This document shows, one piece after another, positions 42,083 through 50,571 of a stretch of DNA of 64,000 nt. The notes beneath the pieces are model-generated. The model was not told the origin of the DNA, did not search any database, and saw nothing but the letters and a program-made list of their open reading frames with translations. Where the stretch lies: contig JODX01000018.1 of assembly GCA_000719105.1 (NCBI GenBank), positions 124,001 to 188,000 on the forward strand, given 5' to 3'. How positions within the stretch are numbered: position 1 is the first letter of the stretch; each line of letters starts with the position of its first letter. The translations under genes were made by a program, and so were the position numbers. Origin of the DNA: Streptomyces sclerotialus (GTDB lineage Bacteria; Actinomycetota; Actinomycetes; Streptomycetales; Streptomycetaceae).

Positions 42083-43366
42083 TCACGCCGCCTCCTCGCG
42101 CGGTGACCGCGCCACCATCGCCGCGTGCAGGCCCGCGAACCCGCTGGCGTCCTTGAGGATCGCGCCGCCCTCCCACGGCCGGCCGTCGGACGGCACGTAG
42201 TCCAGGTCGCAGGTGGGGTCGGGTGTCTCGTAGTTGGCGGTCGGGTGGACGAACCGCCGCTCGCAGGCGAGCGCGCACAGCACCAGCTCGACGGCGCTCG
42301 CCGCGGCCAGCGCGTGGCCGAGCATCGACTTCGCCGAGTTCACCGGCACCTCGCGGGCGTGCTCGCCGAGCGCCAGCTTCAGGGCGCTGGTCTCGCACGT
42401 GTCGTTCTGCGGAGTCGAGCTGCCGTGCGAGCTGACGTGCGTGATGTCCTCGGGCCGCGACCCCGACCGGCCGATCGCCAGCTCCATGGCGCGGGTGAGG
42501 TCCTCGCCGTCGGAGAGCAGATCGGTCATGTGCGCGGCGTTCGAGGTGTGGGAGAAGCCGCTGATCTCCATGTACGTCCGCGCGCCCCGGCGCAGCGCGT
42601 GCTCCTTCTCCTCCAGCACCAGCACACCGCACGCCTCGCCCAGCACGAACCCGTCACGGCCCGCGTCGTACGGCCGGGAGGCGGCCTCGGGACGGTCCCG
42701 GTAATTCCGGCTCAGACAGTTGATGATCTCGAAGGAGGCCACCGTGATCGGGGTGATCGGGGCCTCGCTGGCGCCCGCGATCATCACGTCGGCGTCGCCG
42801 TACGCGATCGACTCGAAGGCGTGGCCGACCGCGTCGATCCCGCCGATGCAGCCGGTGGACAGCGTCACGCACGGTCCCTGCGCGCCGAGCATCGCCGAGA
42901 GCAGCGCGCCCGGCGTGTTCGACATCGACGCCAGGTACAGGTCACGGCCCGCCCTGGACGGATCGATGGGCTTGCGTCCCTCGTCGGTCACCGCGAGGAA
43001 CTCCTCCTCCATCTTGGGCGTGCCGCAGATCGCGGTGGACAGCGAGATCCCGGTGCGCGCCGGGTCGTACATGCCGGACGACAGCCCCGCGTCCGCGACG
43101 GCCTGGAGCGTGGCGGCCACCGCGAACTGCACGTACCGGTCGAGCCTGCGCACCTCCACCGGCAGTGCCGCCGCCTGCTCGTCGAATCCGGACACTTCGG
43201 CTATCGCGTCCGACAGGAACTCGAAATCGCCGAAGAGCGCGGAACTGGTGATGTCGGAGAGGGATTTGGTGACGCTCTTCCCCACCGACACGGTATCCCA
43301 GAGCTCTTGCTTCCCTATTCCCGCCGGGCTGATCACACCCAGCCCGGTCACGACCACTTCTCGCAT
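42083..43366 (-). CDS. Ketosynthase alpha of a type II polyketide synthase
   Basis: A 427-residue condensing enzyme with intact catalysis: nucleophile LSTGCIGGIDAVG (Cys173), SSHGSSTPQND (His), and AKSMLGHALAAAS (Lys and His). CLSRNYRDRPEAASRPYDAGRDGFVLGEA matches KS-alpha subunits of type II PKSs. It would elongate acyl-ACP with malonyl-ACP. No malonyl transferase, ketoreductase or dehydratase is in the operon, so the transferase of primary metabolism and an unreduced chain are likely. The ATG at 43366 lies three bases after the methyltransferase stop. Confidence 0.93.
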   Translation of the reverse strand: MREVVVTGLGVISPAGIGKQELWDTVSVGKSVTKSLSDITSSALFGDFEFLSDAIAEVSGFDEQAAALPVEVRRLDRYVQFAVAATLQAVADAGLSSGMYDPARTGISLSTAICGTPKMEEEFLAVTDEGRKPIDPSRAGRDLYLASMSNTPGALLSAMLGAQGPCVTLSTGCIGGIDAVGHAFESIAYGDADVMIAGASEAPITPITVASFEIINCLSRNYRDRPEAASRPYDAGRDGFVLGEACGVLVLEEKEHALRRGARTYMEISGFSHTSNAAHMTDLLSDGEDLTRAMELAIGRSGSRPEDITHVSSHGSSTPQNDTCETSALKLALGEHAREVPVNSAKSMLGHALAAASAVELVLCALACERRFVHPTANYETPDPTCDLDYVPSDGRPWEGGAILKDASGFAGLHAAMVARSPREEAA

Positions 43367-43368
43367 TT

Positions 43369-44409
43369 CTAACGCCTCTCTCGTTTCTCGCCCATCAGGG
43401 TGGTCAGAATTCCCCGGACGACGGATTTCGTCGGCGTGATTCCCGCCCGTTCCATGAGCGTCCGGAGCGCCGGTGCCCGGGGCAGGCCGCCCTCCGCCGT
43501 GTTCACGAACAGGCTCAGATCGAGCATCGGCCGGTGCAGCGGATCGCTGTCCCGCTCCGGCCGCAGTACGTCGGCGACCAGCAGCGTGCCGCCGGGGCGC
43601 AGCAACCGGGCGGCCTCCCCGACGAGCCCCGCGGTCGCGTCGTGCCCCGCGAAGCGGGCCGCGTGCGCGAGGACGACGGTGTCGAACGAGCCGTCGGCGA
43701 AGGGCGCGGGCAGGCCGGGACGGGCCGGCTCGTACCTGAACCGCCCGGCCACGCCGTACCGTTCGGCCCGCGCCCGCACGCCGTGCAGCAGTTCCTCGTC
43801 GTCCTGGGCGACGATCCGCGCCTCCGGGTCGGCGGCGGCCAGCGCGATGCCCCACTCGCCGCCGCCGGCCACCAGGTCGAGCACCCGTCCCGCGGGCCGC
43901 GGGCCGGCCGCGCCGACGACGGCGGTCGCAGCCCGCACGGCTATGGGGAACGCGCCCCCGAAGAAGCCGGGCCGCAGCCCGCGCCGGGCGCCGGGGGAGG
44001 GGCGCCGGCCGCCGCGCACGACGTCGGTCAGCGCGCCCCAGGCGTCCCACTGGTCGAGCACCTCGGCGAAGTGGTCGCCCAGCCAGCCCGGTCCGCCCTC
44101 GACGAGGTGGGCGGCGGCGAGTGCGGTGGGCCGCCGCCCGGTGTCGTCGTCGCCCTCGACCAGGCCCAGTTCGGCCAGTGCGTCGAGGAGCCGGCGCAGG
44201 GCCTCGCCGTCGCAGTCCAGGTCCTCGGCGAGGCGCGGGGCCGGCCGCGGGGCCCGGGCCAGTTCGGTGAACAGGCCCAGTTCCAGGGCCGTGCCCAGCA
44301 CCCTGGCCCGCGCGAAGCCGAAGTTGAGGGCGAGCAGCGGGGCCGGGTCCGGTCCGTGCCGGACCCGGCCCGCCGCTCCGGAGGTCACGGCGGCCGCCGA
44401 GGCGGTCAC
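43369..44409 (-). CDS. O-methyltransferase-like SAM enzyme
   Basis: A 346-residue protein with an N-terminal winged-helix dimerisation domain (LNFGFARARVLGTALELGLF, RLLDALAELGLVEG) and a class I SAM domain (RVLDLVAGGGEWGIALAAAD, FDTVVLAHAARFAGHD, LLRPGGTLLVADVL). This is the layout of small-molecule O-methyltransferases from natural-product pathways. The GTG start overlaps the cupin stop (GTGA) and the stop is three bases before KS-alpha, so it is tightly coupled. It probably methylates the polyketide or a precursor. Confidence 0.87.
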   Translation of the reverse strand: MTASAAAVTSGAAGRVRHGPDPAPLLALNFGFARARVLGTALELGLFTELARAPRPAPRLAEDLDCDGEALRRLLDALAELGLVEGDDDTGRRPTALAAAHLVEGGPGWLGDHFAEVLDQWDAWGALTDVVRGGRRPSPGARRGLRPGFFGGAFPIAVRAATAVVGAAGPRPAGRVLDLVAGGGEWGIALAAADPEARIVAQDDEELLHGVRARAERYGVAGRFRYEPARPGLPAPFADGSFDTVVLAHAARFAGHDATAGLVGEAARLLRPGGTLLVADVLRPERDSDPLHRPMLDLSLFVNTAEGGLPRAPALRTLMERAGITPTKSVVRGILTTLMGEKRERR

Positions 44410-44837
44410 TGGCCCTCCTGCTGCTGCGCGTACTCCGGTAACCGCGTGTACTCGTACGGGTCGTCGGACAGGAAGACGTTCCGCACCGGCGGGCGCTCGC
44501 AGGGGGCGACCACGAGGAAACGGCAGGTCTGGTCCGGGCCGGTGACGAAGCCGTGCGGTTCGCCGCGCGGGATGAAGATGGCGTCGCCGGGCTCGACCTG
44601 CTCGGTGCGGCTCTCGTCGGGGAGCACCAGGCCCATGGTCCCTTCGAGGACGTAGATCTCGTGCTCCCACTCGTGGAAGTGGGGCGGCGTGGAACCGTTC
44701 GGTGCCACCTCGAATTCGGTGAGGACGAATCGGTCCGCGCCGTCCGGGGTGTCGATGAGTTTCCGGTGAAGAGTTTCCTTCGCCCCTGGTTCGCGAACGA
44801 TCTCGGCTTTTACCTTGGTCCTGTGAACGCGCTTCAT
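44406..44837 (-). CDS. Cupin domain protein, first gene of the polyketide operon
   Basis: A 143-residue single cupin. PPHFHEWEHEIYVLEG and PGDAIFIPRGEPHGF supply the metal ligands (His, His, Glu, His). Cupins of this type open several aromatic polyketide operons, including spore-pigment clusters, where they are thought to act as cyclases or oxygenases. The ATG at 44837 has AAAGGCG upstream. A 7-bp inverted repeat operator lies 30 bases upstream of the start. Confidence 0.88.
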   Translation of the reverse strand: MKRVHRTKVKAEIVREPGAKETLHRKLIDTPDGADRFVLTEFEVAPNGSTPPHFHEWEHEIYVLEGTMGLVLPDESRTEQVEPGDAIFIPRGEPHGFVTGPDQTCRFLVVAPCERPPVRNVFLSDDPYEYTRLPEYAQQQEGQ

Positions 44838-44865
44838 GAGTCGCCTTTCGCTGGGGTGATCCGGT

Positions 44866-44884
44866 CATCGGTGCGTGACCGATG
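44866..44884. promoter_or_regulatory. Inverted repeat operator upstream of the polyketide operon
   Basis: CATCGGT-GCGTG-ACCGATG, perfect 7-bp arms, 29 bases upstream of the cupin start. Candidate binding site for the pathway regulator. Confidence 0.5.
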
Positions 44885-45062
44885 GGGGCGAATCTAGGCG
44901 AGAGGTCAGGACCATTTCGATGGGCACCGGTCATCAAAGGGCCGGGGAACGGGCCCGGCGGCGGCAGGGATGTCCGCCCAGCCCGCCGGGACACCCGCCC
45001 ACAACTGTGACCTGGGACACCGCGTCGGCGGGGCCGACCGTCCGGTGCCCGTACACACGGAA

Positions 45063-45105
45063 CGACGGTGCCGCCGCCCGGCCGAAGCGGGCGGCGGCAC
45101 CGTCG
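45063..45105 (-). terminator. Terminator hairpin after the aldo/keto reductase gene
   Basis: Perfect 18-bp stem (45063-45080 with 45088-45105) and loop GCCGAAG. It separates the reductase transcript from the polyketide operon. Confidence 0.8.
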
Positions 45106-45122
45106 AGTGGAACCGTCACATG

Positions 45123-45157
45123 GACGCGTGACGCGTGACGCGTGACGCGTGACGCGG
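45123..45157. repeat. Tandem 7-bp repeat GACGCGT
   Basis: Four perfect copies of GACGCGT and a fifth with one change (GACGCGG), between the reductase stop and the terminator. Probably replication slippage. Confidence 0.9.
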
Positions 45158-45190
45158 ACGCCGGGCGGCGCCCGGCGTCGGAGCACGTCG

Positions 45191-46024
45191 TTACGCGTTG
45201 AACGTCGCCGGGTCGGGGCCCAGGCGGCGGTCCTCGTTCAGGGCGCTGATGGCGGCCATGTCCTCGGTGTCGAGGGAGAAGCCGAAGACGTCGATGTTCT
45301 CCGCGATACGGGACGGGGTGACGGACTTCGGGATCACCACGTTGCCGATCTGGAGGTGCCAGCGCAGCACGACCTGGGCCGGGGTGCGGCCGTGCTTCTG
45401 CGCGATCGCGACGATCGCCGGGACCTCCAGCAGGCCCTTGCCCTGGCCGAGCGGCGACCACGCCTCGGTGGCGATGCCCTGCTCCGCGTGGTACTCGCGC
45501 GCCTCGTGCTGCTGGAGGTGCGGGTGCAGCTCGATCTGGTTGACCGCGGGGATGACGGAGGTCTCCTCGGTCAGCAGCCGCAGGTGCTCCGGCAGGAAGT
45601 TGGAGACGCCGATGGCGCGGGCGCGGCCGTCCGAGTAGATCTTCTCGAAGGCCTTGTAGGTGTCGACGGCCTTCCCCTGGGCGGGCAGCGGCCAGTGGAT
45701 CAGGTACAGATCCACGAACTCCAGGCCGAGCTTCGCAAGCGACGCGTCGAAGGCGCGCAGCGTGGAGTCGTAGCCCTGGTCGCTGTTCCAGAGCTTGGTG
45801 GTGACGAAGAGTTCGTCGCGGGCGATGCCGGAGGCCGCGATCGCCTTGCCGGTGCCCTCTTCGTTGCCGTAGATCGCGGCGGTGTCGATGCTGCGGTAGC
45901 CGGCCTCCAGCGCGGTGGCGACGGCGCGCTCCGCCTCGTCGTCCGGCACCTGCCAGACGCCGAAGCCGAGCTGCGGCATCTCGACGCCGTTGTTCAGGAT
46001 GATCGGGGGGACCTTGCTGCTCAC
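45191..46024 (-). CDS. Aldo/keto reductase
   Basis: A 277-residue NADPH-dependent oxidoreductase of the AKR5-like group. It has GYRSIDTAAIYGNEEGTG (catalytic Asp and Tyr), TKLWNSDQGY (Lys), LIHWPLP (His) and cofactor motif IPKSVTPSRIAEN. It reduces aldehydes such as methylglyoxal or 2,5-diketogluconate-type substrates; the true substrate is unknown. GTG at 46024 is preceded by AAGGA about 10 bases away; a TTG at 46042 is in frame. A terminator separates it from the polyketide operon, so membership is doubtful. Confidence 0.93.
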   Translation of the reverse strand: MSSKVPPIILNNGVEMPQLGFGVWQVPDDEAERAVATALEAGYRSIDTAAIYGNEEGTGKAIAASGIARDELFVTTKLWNSDQGYDSTLRAFDASLAKLGLEFVDLYLIHWPLPAQGKAVDTYKAFEKIYSDGRARAIGVSNFLPEHLRLLTEETSVIPAVNQIELHPHLQQHEAREYHAEQGIATEAWSPLGQGKGLLEVPAIVAIAQKHGRTPAQVVLRWHLQIGNVVIPKSVTPSRIAENIDVFGFSLDTEDMAAISALNEDRRLGPDPATFNA

Positions 46025-46204
46025 GAGCTCTCGATCCTTCAAGTCGTCGGGTGGTACTCACCATGGTCAACGATCACGGCCTCCGGCGCATTCCTGACCG
46101 GGCGACAAGGCCGCCGAAACGCAGATTGACCGGAAGCATGCCATGGCTCACCTCCGGTACAGCGCCTCGACGGGCACGACCTGCGCGCCGACGCTCCACG
46201 TCAC

Positions 46205-47077
46205 CTAGCCGGTCCGCCCCCGGTGCAGCCGGTCCCCGCCGGTCAGGATCGCCGCGGCCAGGGCGTCCGCGGGCCCCTGGGCGGAGGGACGCCGGCGGCC
46301 GTGGACGAGCACGAAGTCCACCTCGCCCAGCTCCGGCAGGCCCGCCCTCTCGGGCACCCGCACCAGCCCCGGGGGCACCAGCCCGCGGGAGTGCGCCATC
46401 ACACCGAGGCCGGCCCGGGCCGCCGCGACCAGCCCGCTGAGGCTGCCGCTCGTACACGCCACGCGCCAGGCGCGGCCCGCCCGCTCCAGCGACTCGAAGG
46501 CGAGCGCGCGGGTGATCCCCGGCGGCGGATAGACGATCAGCGGCACGGGACGGTCGGGGTCCAGGCGCAGCCGCTCCGCGCCGATCCACACCAGCCGGTC
46601 GTGCCAGACGAGCTCGCCGCGAAGATCCTCGGGCCGCCGTTTCGCCAGCACCAGGTCGAGCTTGCCGGCCGCCAGCATCTCGTGCAGCGTCCCCGACAGC
46701 TCCACCGTCAGCTCCAGGTCCACCTCGGGGTGGTCGCTGCGGAAGCGTTCCAGGATCTCCGGGAGCCGGGTCAGTACGAAGTCCTCCGACGCGCCGAACC
46801 GCAGCCGGCCGCGCAGCCGGGTACCCGTGAAGAACGCCGTCGCCTGCTCGTGCACCTCCAGGATCCGGCGCGCGAAACCGAGCATGACCTCGCCGTCCTC
46901 CGTCAGCTCCACGGAGTGGGTGTCCCGGGAGAACAGCTGCCGTCCGGTGGCGTCCTCCAGGCGCCGCACGTGCTGGCTGACCGTGGACTGACGCAGCCCG
47001 AGCCGGCGCGCGGCCTGCGTGAAGCTGAGCGTCTGGGCGACCGCGAGGAAGGTCCGCAGATGAGAGGGGTCGTACAC
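46205..47077 (-). CDS. LysR family regulator
   Basis: A 290-residue LysR protein with the N-terminal helix-turn-helix (LSFTQAARRLGLRQSTVSQH) and a substrate-binding domain (RLRFGASEDFVLTRLPEI). It is divergent from the bile-acid symporter-type gene (244 bases between) and probably controls it. There is no Shine-Dalgarno. On the minus strand TAGCCT (47090-47085) lies just before the GTG, so a leaderless transcript is plausible. Confidence 0.93.
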   Translation of the reverse strand: MYDPSHLRTFLAVAQTLSFTQAARRLGLRQSTVSQHVRRLEDATGRQLFSRDTHSVELTEDGEVMLGFARRILEVHEQATAFFTGTRLRGRLRFGASEDFVLTRLPEILERFRSDHPEVDLELTVELSGTLHEMLAAGKLDLVLAKRRPEDLRGELVWHDRLVWIGAERLRLDPDRPVPLIVYPPPGITRALAFESLERAGRAWRVACTSGSLSGLVAAARAGLGVMAHSRGLVPPGLVRVPERAGLPELGEVDFVLVHGRRRPSAQGPADALAAAILTGGDRLHRGRTG

Positions 47078-47321
47078 CCGGCTCAGGCTAGCCGGTCATC
47101 GCGCCGCGCGATGACAGTAAGAGCGGTATACCGGATTCCCGATCAAGGCGAACGGGAGGACGATGGAGAGGGCACGGCCCGGCTACCGGGCCGGGGCCCC
47201 GGCCTCCGGGCGGGCCCGCCCCCTGAAGGCCCTCGGCCCCCGGGCTCGGCCCGCCCCCGGAGGCCCCTGACCTCCGGGAACGACCCGTCCCCGGAGCGCC
47301 GACGAGAGCAAGTGGAGCACC

Positions 47322-48371
47322 GTGAAGCGCCTGCAGTGGCCGAGTTGGATGCCGATCGACGCGTACATCCTGCTGTTGCTCGGGACGGTGGGCCTCGCGG
47401 CCCTCCTCCCCGCCCGGGGTACGGCCGCGGACGTCGCCTCCGGGGCGTCCACGGCGGCGATCGCGTTCCTGTTCTTCCTCTACGGGGCCCGGCTCTCCAC
47501 CCGCGAGGCACTCGACGGGCTCAAGCACTGGCGGCTTCACGTCACCGTCCTCGCCTGCACCTTCGTCGTCTTCCCGCTGCTGGGCCTGGCCGCGCGCGCC
47601 CTGGAACCGGTGTTCCTGACGCACTCCCTCTACACCGGGCTGCTCTTCTGCACCCTCGTCCCGTCGACCATCCAGTCGTCGATCGCCTTCACCTCGATCG
47701 CGCGCGGGAACGTGCCCGCCGCGATCTGCGCGGGCTCCTTCTCCTCCCTCGTCGGCATCGTGCTCACGCCGCTGCTCGCGGCGACCCTCCTCGGCTCCGG
47801 TTCGGGCGGCTTCTCCGCCGACTCGATCGTCGAGATCGTGCTGCAGCTCCTGGTGCCGTTCGTCGCGGGACAGGTCCTGCGCCGCTGGATCGGAGGGTTC
47901 GTCGTCCGGCACAAGAAGGTGCTGGGGCTCGTCGACCGCGGGTCCATACTCCTCGTCGTCTACGTCGCGTTCAGCGAGGGCATGGTGCGGGGCATCTGGT
48001 CGCAGGTCAGCCCCGTACGCCTCGCGGGCCTGCTCGCGGTGGAGGCGGTGCTGCTCGCCGTGATGCTGGCGCTGACCTGGTACGGGGCGAAGGCGCTGCG
48101 GTTCGGCCGGGAGGACCGGATCGCGATCCAGTTCGCGGGGTCGAAGAAGTCCCTGGCCTCCGGGCTGCCCATGGCGAGCGTGCTGTTCGGCGCCGAGGCC
48201 TCCCTCGCCGTGCTGCCGCTGATGCTGTTCCACCAGATGCAGCTCATGGTGTGCGCGGTGATCGCCAAGCGGCGGTCCCGTGACCCGCTGGAGCCCGGGG
48301 CCGGCCAGGGCCGGGGGCCGGACGCGGCGGCGCGGAGCGCGGTCGGTACGGGGACGCGTTCCGGCGGCTGA
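47322..48371 (+). CDS. Bile acid:sodium symporter family transporter (YocS/SBF_like)
   Basis: A 349-residue membrane protein with about nine to ten transmembrane segments. FLFFLYGARLSTREALDGL and FAGSKKSLASGLPMASVLF match the SBF-like family. LFCTLVPSTIQSSIAFTSIA carries the unwound-helix motif typical of the fold. It probably moves an organic anion with sodium or protons; the substrate is unknown. GTG start with a GGAG site. Divergent from the LysR gene, whose likely target it is. Confidence 0.9.
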   Translation: MKRLQWPSWMPIDAYILLLLGTVGLAALLPARGTAADVASGASTAAIAFLFFLYGARLSTREALDGLKHWRLHVTVLACTFVVFPLLGLAARALEPVFLTHSLYTGLLFCTLVPSTIQSSIAFTSIARGNVPAAICAGSFSSLVGIVLTPLLAATLLGSGSGGFSADSIVEIVLQLLVPFVAGQVLRRWIGGFVVRHKKVLGLVDRGSILLVVYVAFSEGMVRGIWSQVSPVRLAGLLAVEAVLLAVMLALTWYGAKALRFGREDRIAIQFAGSKKSLASGLPMASVLFGAEASLAVLPLMLFHQMQLMVCAVIAKRRSRDPLEPGAGQGRGPDAAARSAVGTGTRSGG

Positions 48372-48436
48372 GGTGAGTGCGGGCTCGCCGCCCCCGGATG
48401 GCCGGAAGGGCGGCGAGCAGGCAGTCGAGCAGGGCG

Positions 48437-50323
48437 TCACCGGCCCCCGCGCACGCGGTCCAGCGGCAGCCACAGGACCGTGTCACGGCCCGGTGTCCCG
48501 GTCCGGGTGCCGAGCTCGGCGATCTCCTCGTCGCCGAGCGCCCGGTCCTGGACCCGTACCTCGTCGATCGCCCCGGTGAAGTGCGCCCGGCCGTCGGGCT
48601 TCTGCCCGACGTGCACCCCGAACGGGGAGTTCCGGCTGACGGACCCCGGTACGTCCGCCGTTTCGGCCTCGGGCCGCCCGTCGACGAACAGCGTGACCCG
48701 TCCCCCGCCCCGCCGCAGTGCGAGCCGGTGCCACTCGCCGTCGTTGTACGCCCCGGCCGTCTGCAGCGAGAGGGTGCGGGGCGCCGCGGCCCCGTCCCGG
48801 ACGGTGAGCAGCGCCCGGAGCCGGTCCGACGCGGGTTCGCCCCGTACCCACACCTGCGGCTGCGCCGATCCGACCCCGCCCATCCACAGCAGCGGCTGCT
48901 CCCCGGCGGTGGCGGTGCCGCGGAACCACAGCGACGCGGTGAACTCCTCCGTCCCCAGGGCCAGCCCGGGCCGGAACGGCAGGCGTACGGCGTCGTCGGC
49001 GCCGTCGAAGGCGAGGGCGCCGCCGGACACGCCCGCCGTCTCCCGGGCGCCGCCGAGGACCGCGGCGGGCCGGGCGCCCGGCGCCCGGTCGGGGGTCGTC
49101 GGATCGGGGCCGCGGCGCGGTGCCAGCCATCCCTCGTCGAAGCGGGCGAAGCGGATCTCGTCGCGCGCGTCGACGGCGCCGCCCTCGTAGAGCAGCCCCA
49201 CGGTCTCCCCGCCGATGTGCACCAGATCCGAGTAGCCGGACCAGTCCCGTGTCACCGTCGTGCCGCGGTCCAGGCTGTCCCAGGTGCGCCCGCCGTCGTA
49301 CGAGGAACGCACCGCCATCGTCCGGCGGCGGTCCGGATCGGCGGGACCGGCCAGCAGCATCCGCTTCCCGAGGCGCAGCACCGAGCCCTGCACCTGGGGC
49401 ATGTAGAGGTCCGGGAGGGCCTGGAACGGCGCGGTGAAAGTGTCCCCGCCGTCCCTGCTGACGGCCTGCGTGCGGTGCCCGAGATCGGTGCCGTCCTGCT
49501 CGCGCCCGCTGACGAGGACCGATCCGTCGGCGCGCTCGGCGAGGGTCAGCTCGGACGGCTTCTGGCGGAACGTGCCGTCCTCGGCGATCGGCCACGAGTC
49601 CGTCGCGCCGATCCGCCAGTGGTGGCCGCCGTCGTCGCTGACGACGAGCGCGGCGTGGTTGGCGGTGACCCGGCCGCCGTCCCAGGTCTCGGCGTTGATG
49701 CCGAAGACCAGCCGGCCGGCGTGCCTGCCGCGGGTGAGCTGGATGCCGTGCACCGGCCCGGTGGCGTACCAGGAGTTCCAGTCGTCCGGGAGGATCTCCT
49801 CGGTCAGGTCGCGCGGCTCGGACCAGGTGAGGCCGTCGTCGTCGCTGTACTGGAGGTGCGGGACGCGGTCGCAGGGCACGGAGCAGTTGGCGCCGTCCGT
49901 GCGGCCCGTGTTGTACGTCTCCGCCAGCAGGATGCGGCCCGTCCTCGCGTCCACGACCGGGGCGGGGTTGCCGTGGGTGTCGCCCGCGCCCTCGTTGACC
50001 ACCTGGAGCGGACCCCAGGTGCGCCCGCCGTCGGTGGAGCGTTTGACGACGAGGTCGATGTCGGCGGCGTCCCCGCAGTTGAGCACCCTCCCTTCGGCGA
50101 ACGCGAGCAGGGTGCCCTCGACGGTCCGTACGACGGCCGGGATGCGGAAGCAGGCGTAGCCGGGGTCCTGGGAGGCCTTGAAGAGCACCTGCTCCTCGAA
50201 TCCCCCGGCCGCCCGAGCCTGCGCCTGCGCCGGTGCCGGGAGCAGCCCGGCGGCCGTGGCGAGGACGGCGGTGAACAGGGCGGTGAGGATCGGTCTGAGA
50301 CGTGTGCGGTGAGGTGACGGCAT
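48437..50323 (-). CDS. Secreted exo-alpha-sialidase (GH33) with LamG domain
   Basis: A 628-residue exported enzyme. Signal peptide (about 1-38), six-bladed sialidase propeller (about 42-400) with the FRIPAVV motif (arginine triad member) and five Asp boxes (STDGGRTWG, SDDDGLTWS, SDDGGHHWR, SRDGGDTFT, SYDGGRTWD). A LamG-like concanavalin domain follows (about 430-628, LAFDGADDAVRLPF, WHRLALRRGGGRVTLFVDG). It releases terminal sialic acid. ATG at 50323 with AAGGG. A long perfect inverted repeat lies about 50 bases upstream. No sialic-acid catabolic genes are in the window. Confidence 0.92.
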   Translation of the reverse strand: MPSPHRTRLRPILTALFTAVLATAAGLLPAPAQAQARAAGGFEEQVLFKASQDPGYACFRIPAVVRTVEGTLLAFAEGRVLNCGDAADIDLVVKRSTDGGRTWGPLQVVNEGAGDTHGNPAPVVDARTGRILLAETYNTGRTDGANCSVPCDRVPHLQYSDDDGLTWSEPRDLTEEILPDDWNSWYATGPVHGIQLTRGRHAGRLVFGINAETWDGGRVTANHAALVVSDDGGHHWRIGATDSWPIAEDGTFRQKPSELTLAERADGSVLVSGREQDGTDLGHRTQAVSRDGGDTFTAPFQALPDLYMPQVQGSVLRLGKRMLLAGPADPDRRRTMAVRSSYDGGRTWDSLDRGTTVTRDWSGYSDLVHIGGETVGLLYEGGAVDARDEIRFARFDEGWLAPRRGPDPTTPDRAPGARPAAVLGGARETAGVSGGALAFDGADDAVRLPFRPGLALGTEEFTASLWFRGTATAGEQPLLWMGGVGSAQPQVWVRGEPASDRLRALLTVRDGAAAPRTLSLQTAGAYNDGEWHRLALRRGGGRVTLFVDGRPEAETADVPGSVSRNSPFGVHVGQKPDGRAHFTGAIDEVRVQDRALGDEEIAELGTRTGTPGRDTVLWLPLDRVRGGR

Positions 50324-50370
50324 GGTGCGGCGCGCCCTTCATGCGTCGTGACTGCCTCGCGAAAAACAGG

Positions 50371-50395
50371 ACATCGGACATCCCATGTCCGATGT
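50371..50395. promoter_or_regulatory. Long inverted-repeat operator upstream of the sialidase
   Basis: ACATCGGACAT-CCC-ATGTCCGATGT, perfect 11-bp arms and a 3-base loop, 48 bases before the sialidase start. The core GGACAT...ATGTCC suggests a dimeric repressor site; the protein is unknown. Confidence 0.7.
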
Positions 50396-50571
50396 GCGGA
50401 TCACCGACGGTACGGGCAGCCCCACAGCCCCACAAGGACCGTGTACGGCCATGTCGTTCACAGACCGGCAGGCTGACCGGGCGTGGCCGTTCGCGGCTGA
50501 ATGCGAGCAGTTCACGGGCTGGTCGTTCCGGATTTCCGGTACGGACGGACGGCTCGGGCTAACGTTCCGTC

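Larger units (their letters stand above)
44838..45190. other. Intergenic region between the polyketide operon and aldo/keto reductase gene
   Basis: This 353-base stretch holds the operon promoter and operator (about 44838-44930), a strong terminator (45063-45105) and a 7-bp tandem repeat (45123-45157). No supportable gene is seen. Confidence 0.7.

Noticed and set aside
45123..45157. Origin or iteron-like cluster (GACGCGT repeats)
   Set aside because: Only 7-bp units in simple tandem, no replication gene nearby and a terminator beside them; slippage is simpler.
45191..46024. Aldo/keto reductase as the ketoreductase of the polyketide operon
   Set aside because: An 18-bp-stem terminator and a separate promoter region divide it from the operon, and the fold is not that of type II PKS ketoreductases.
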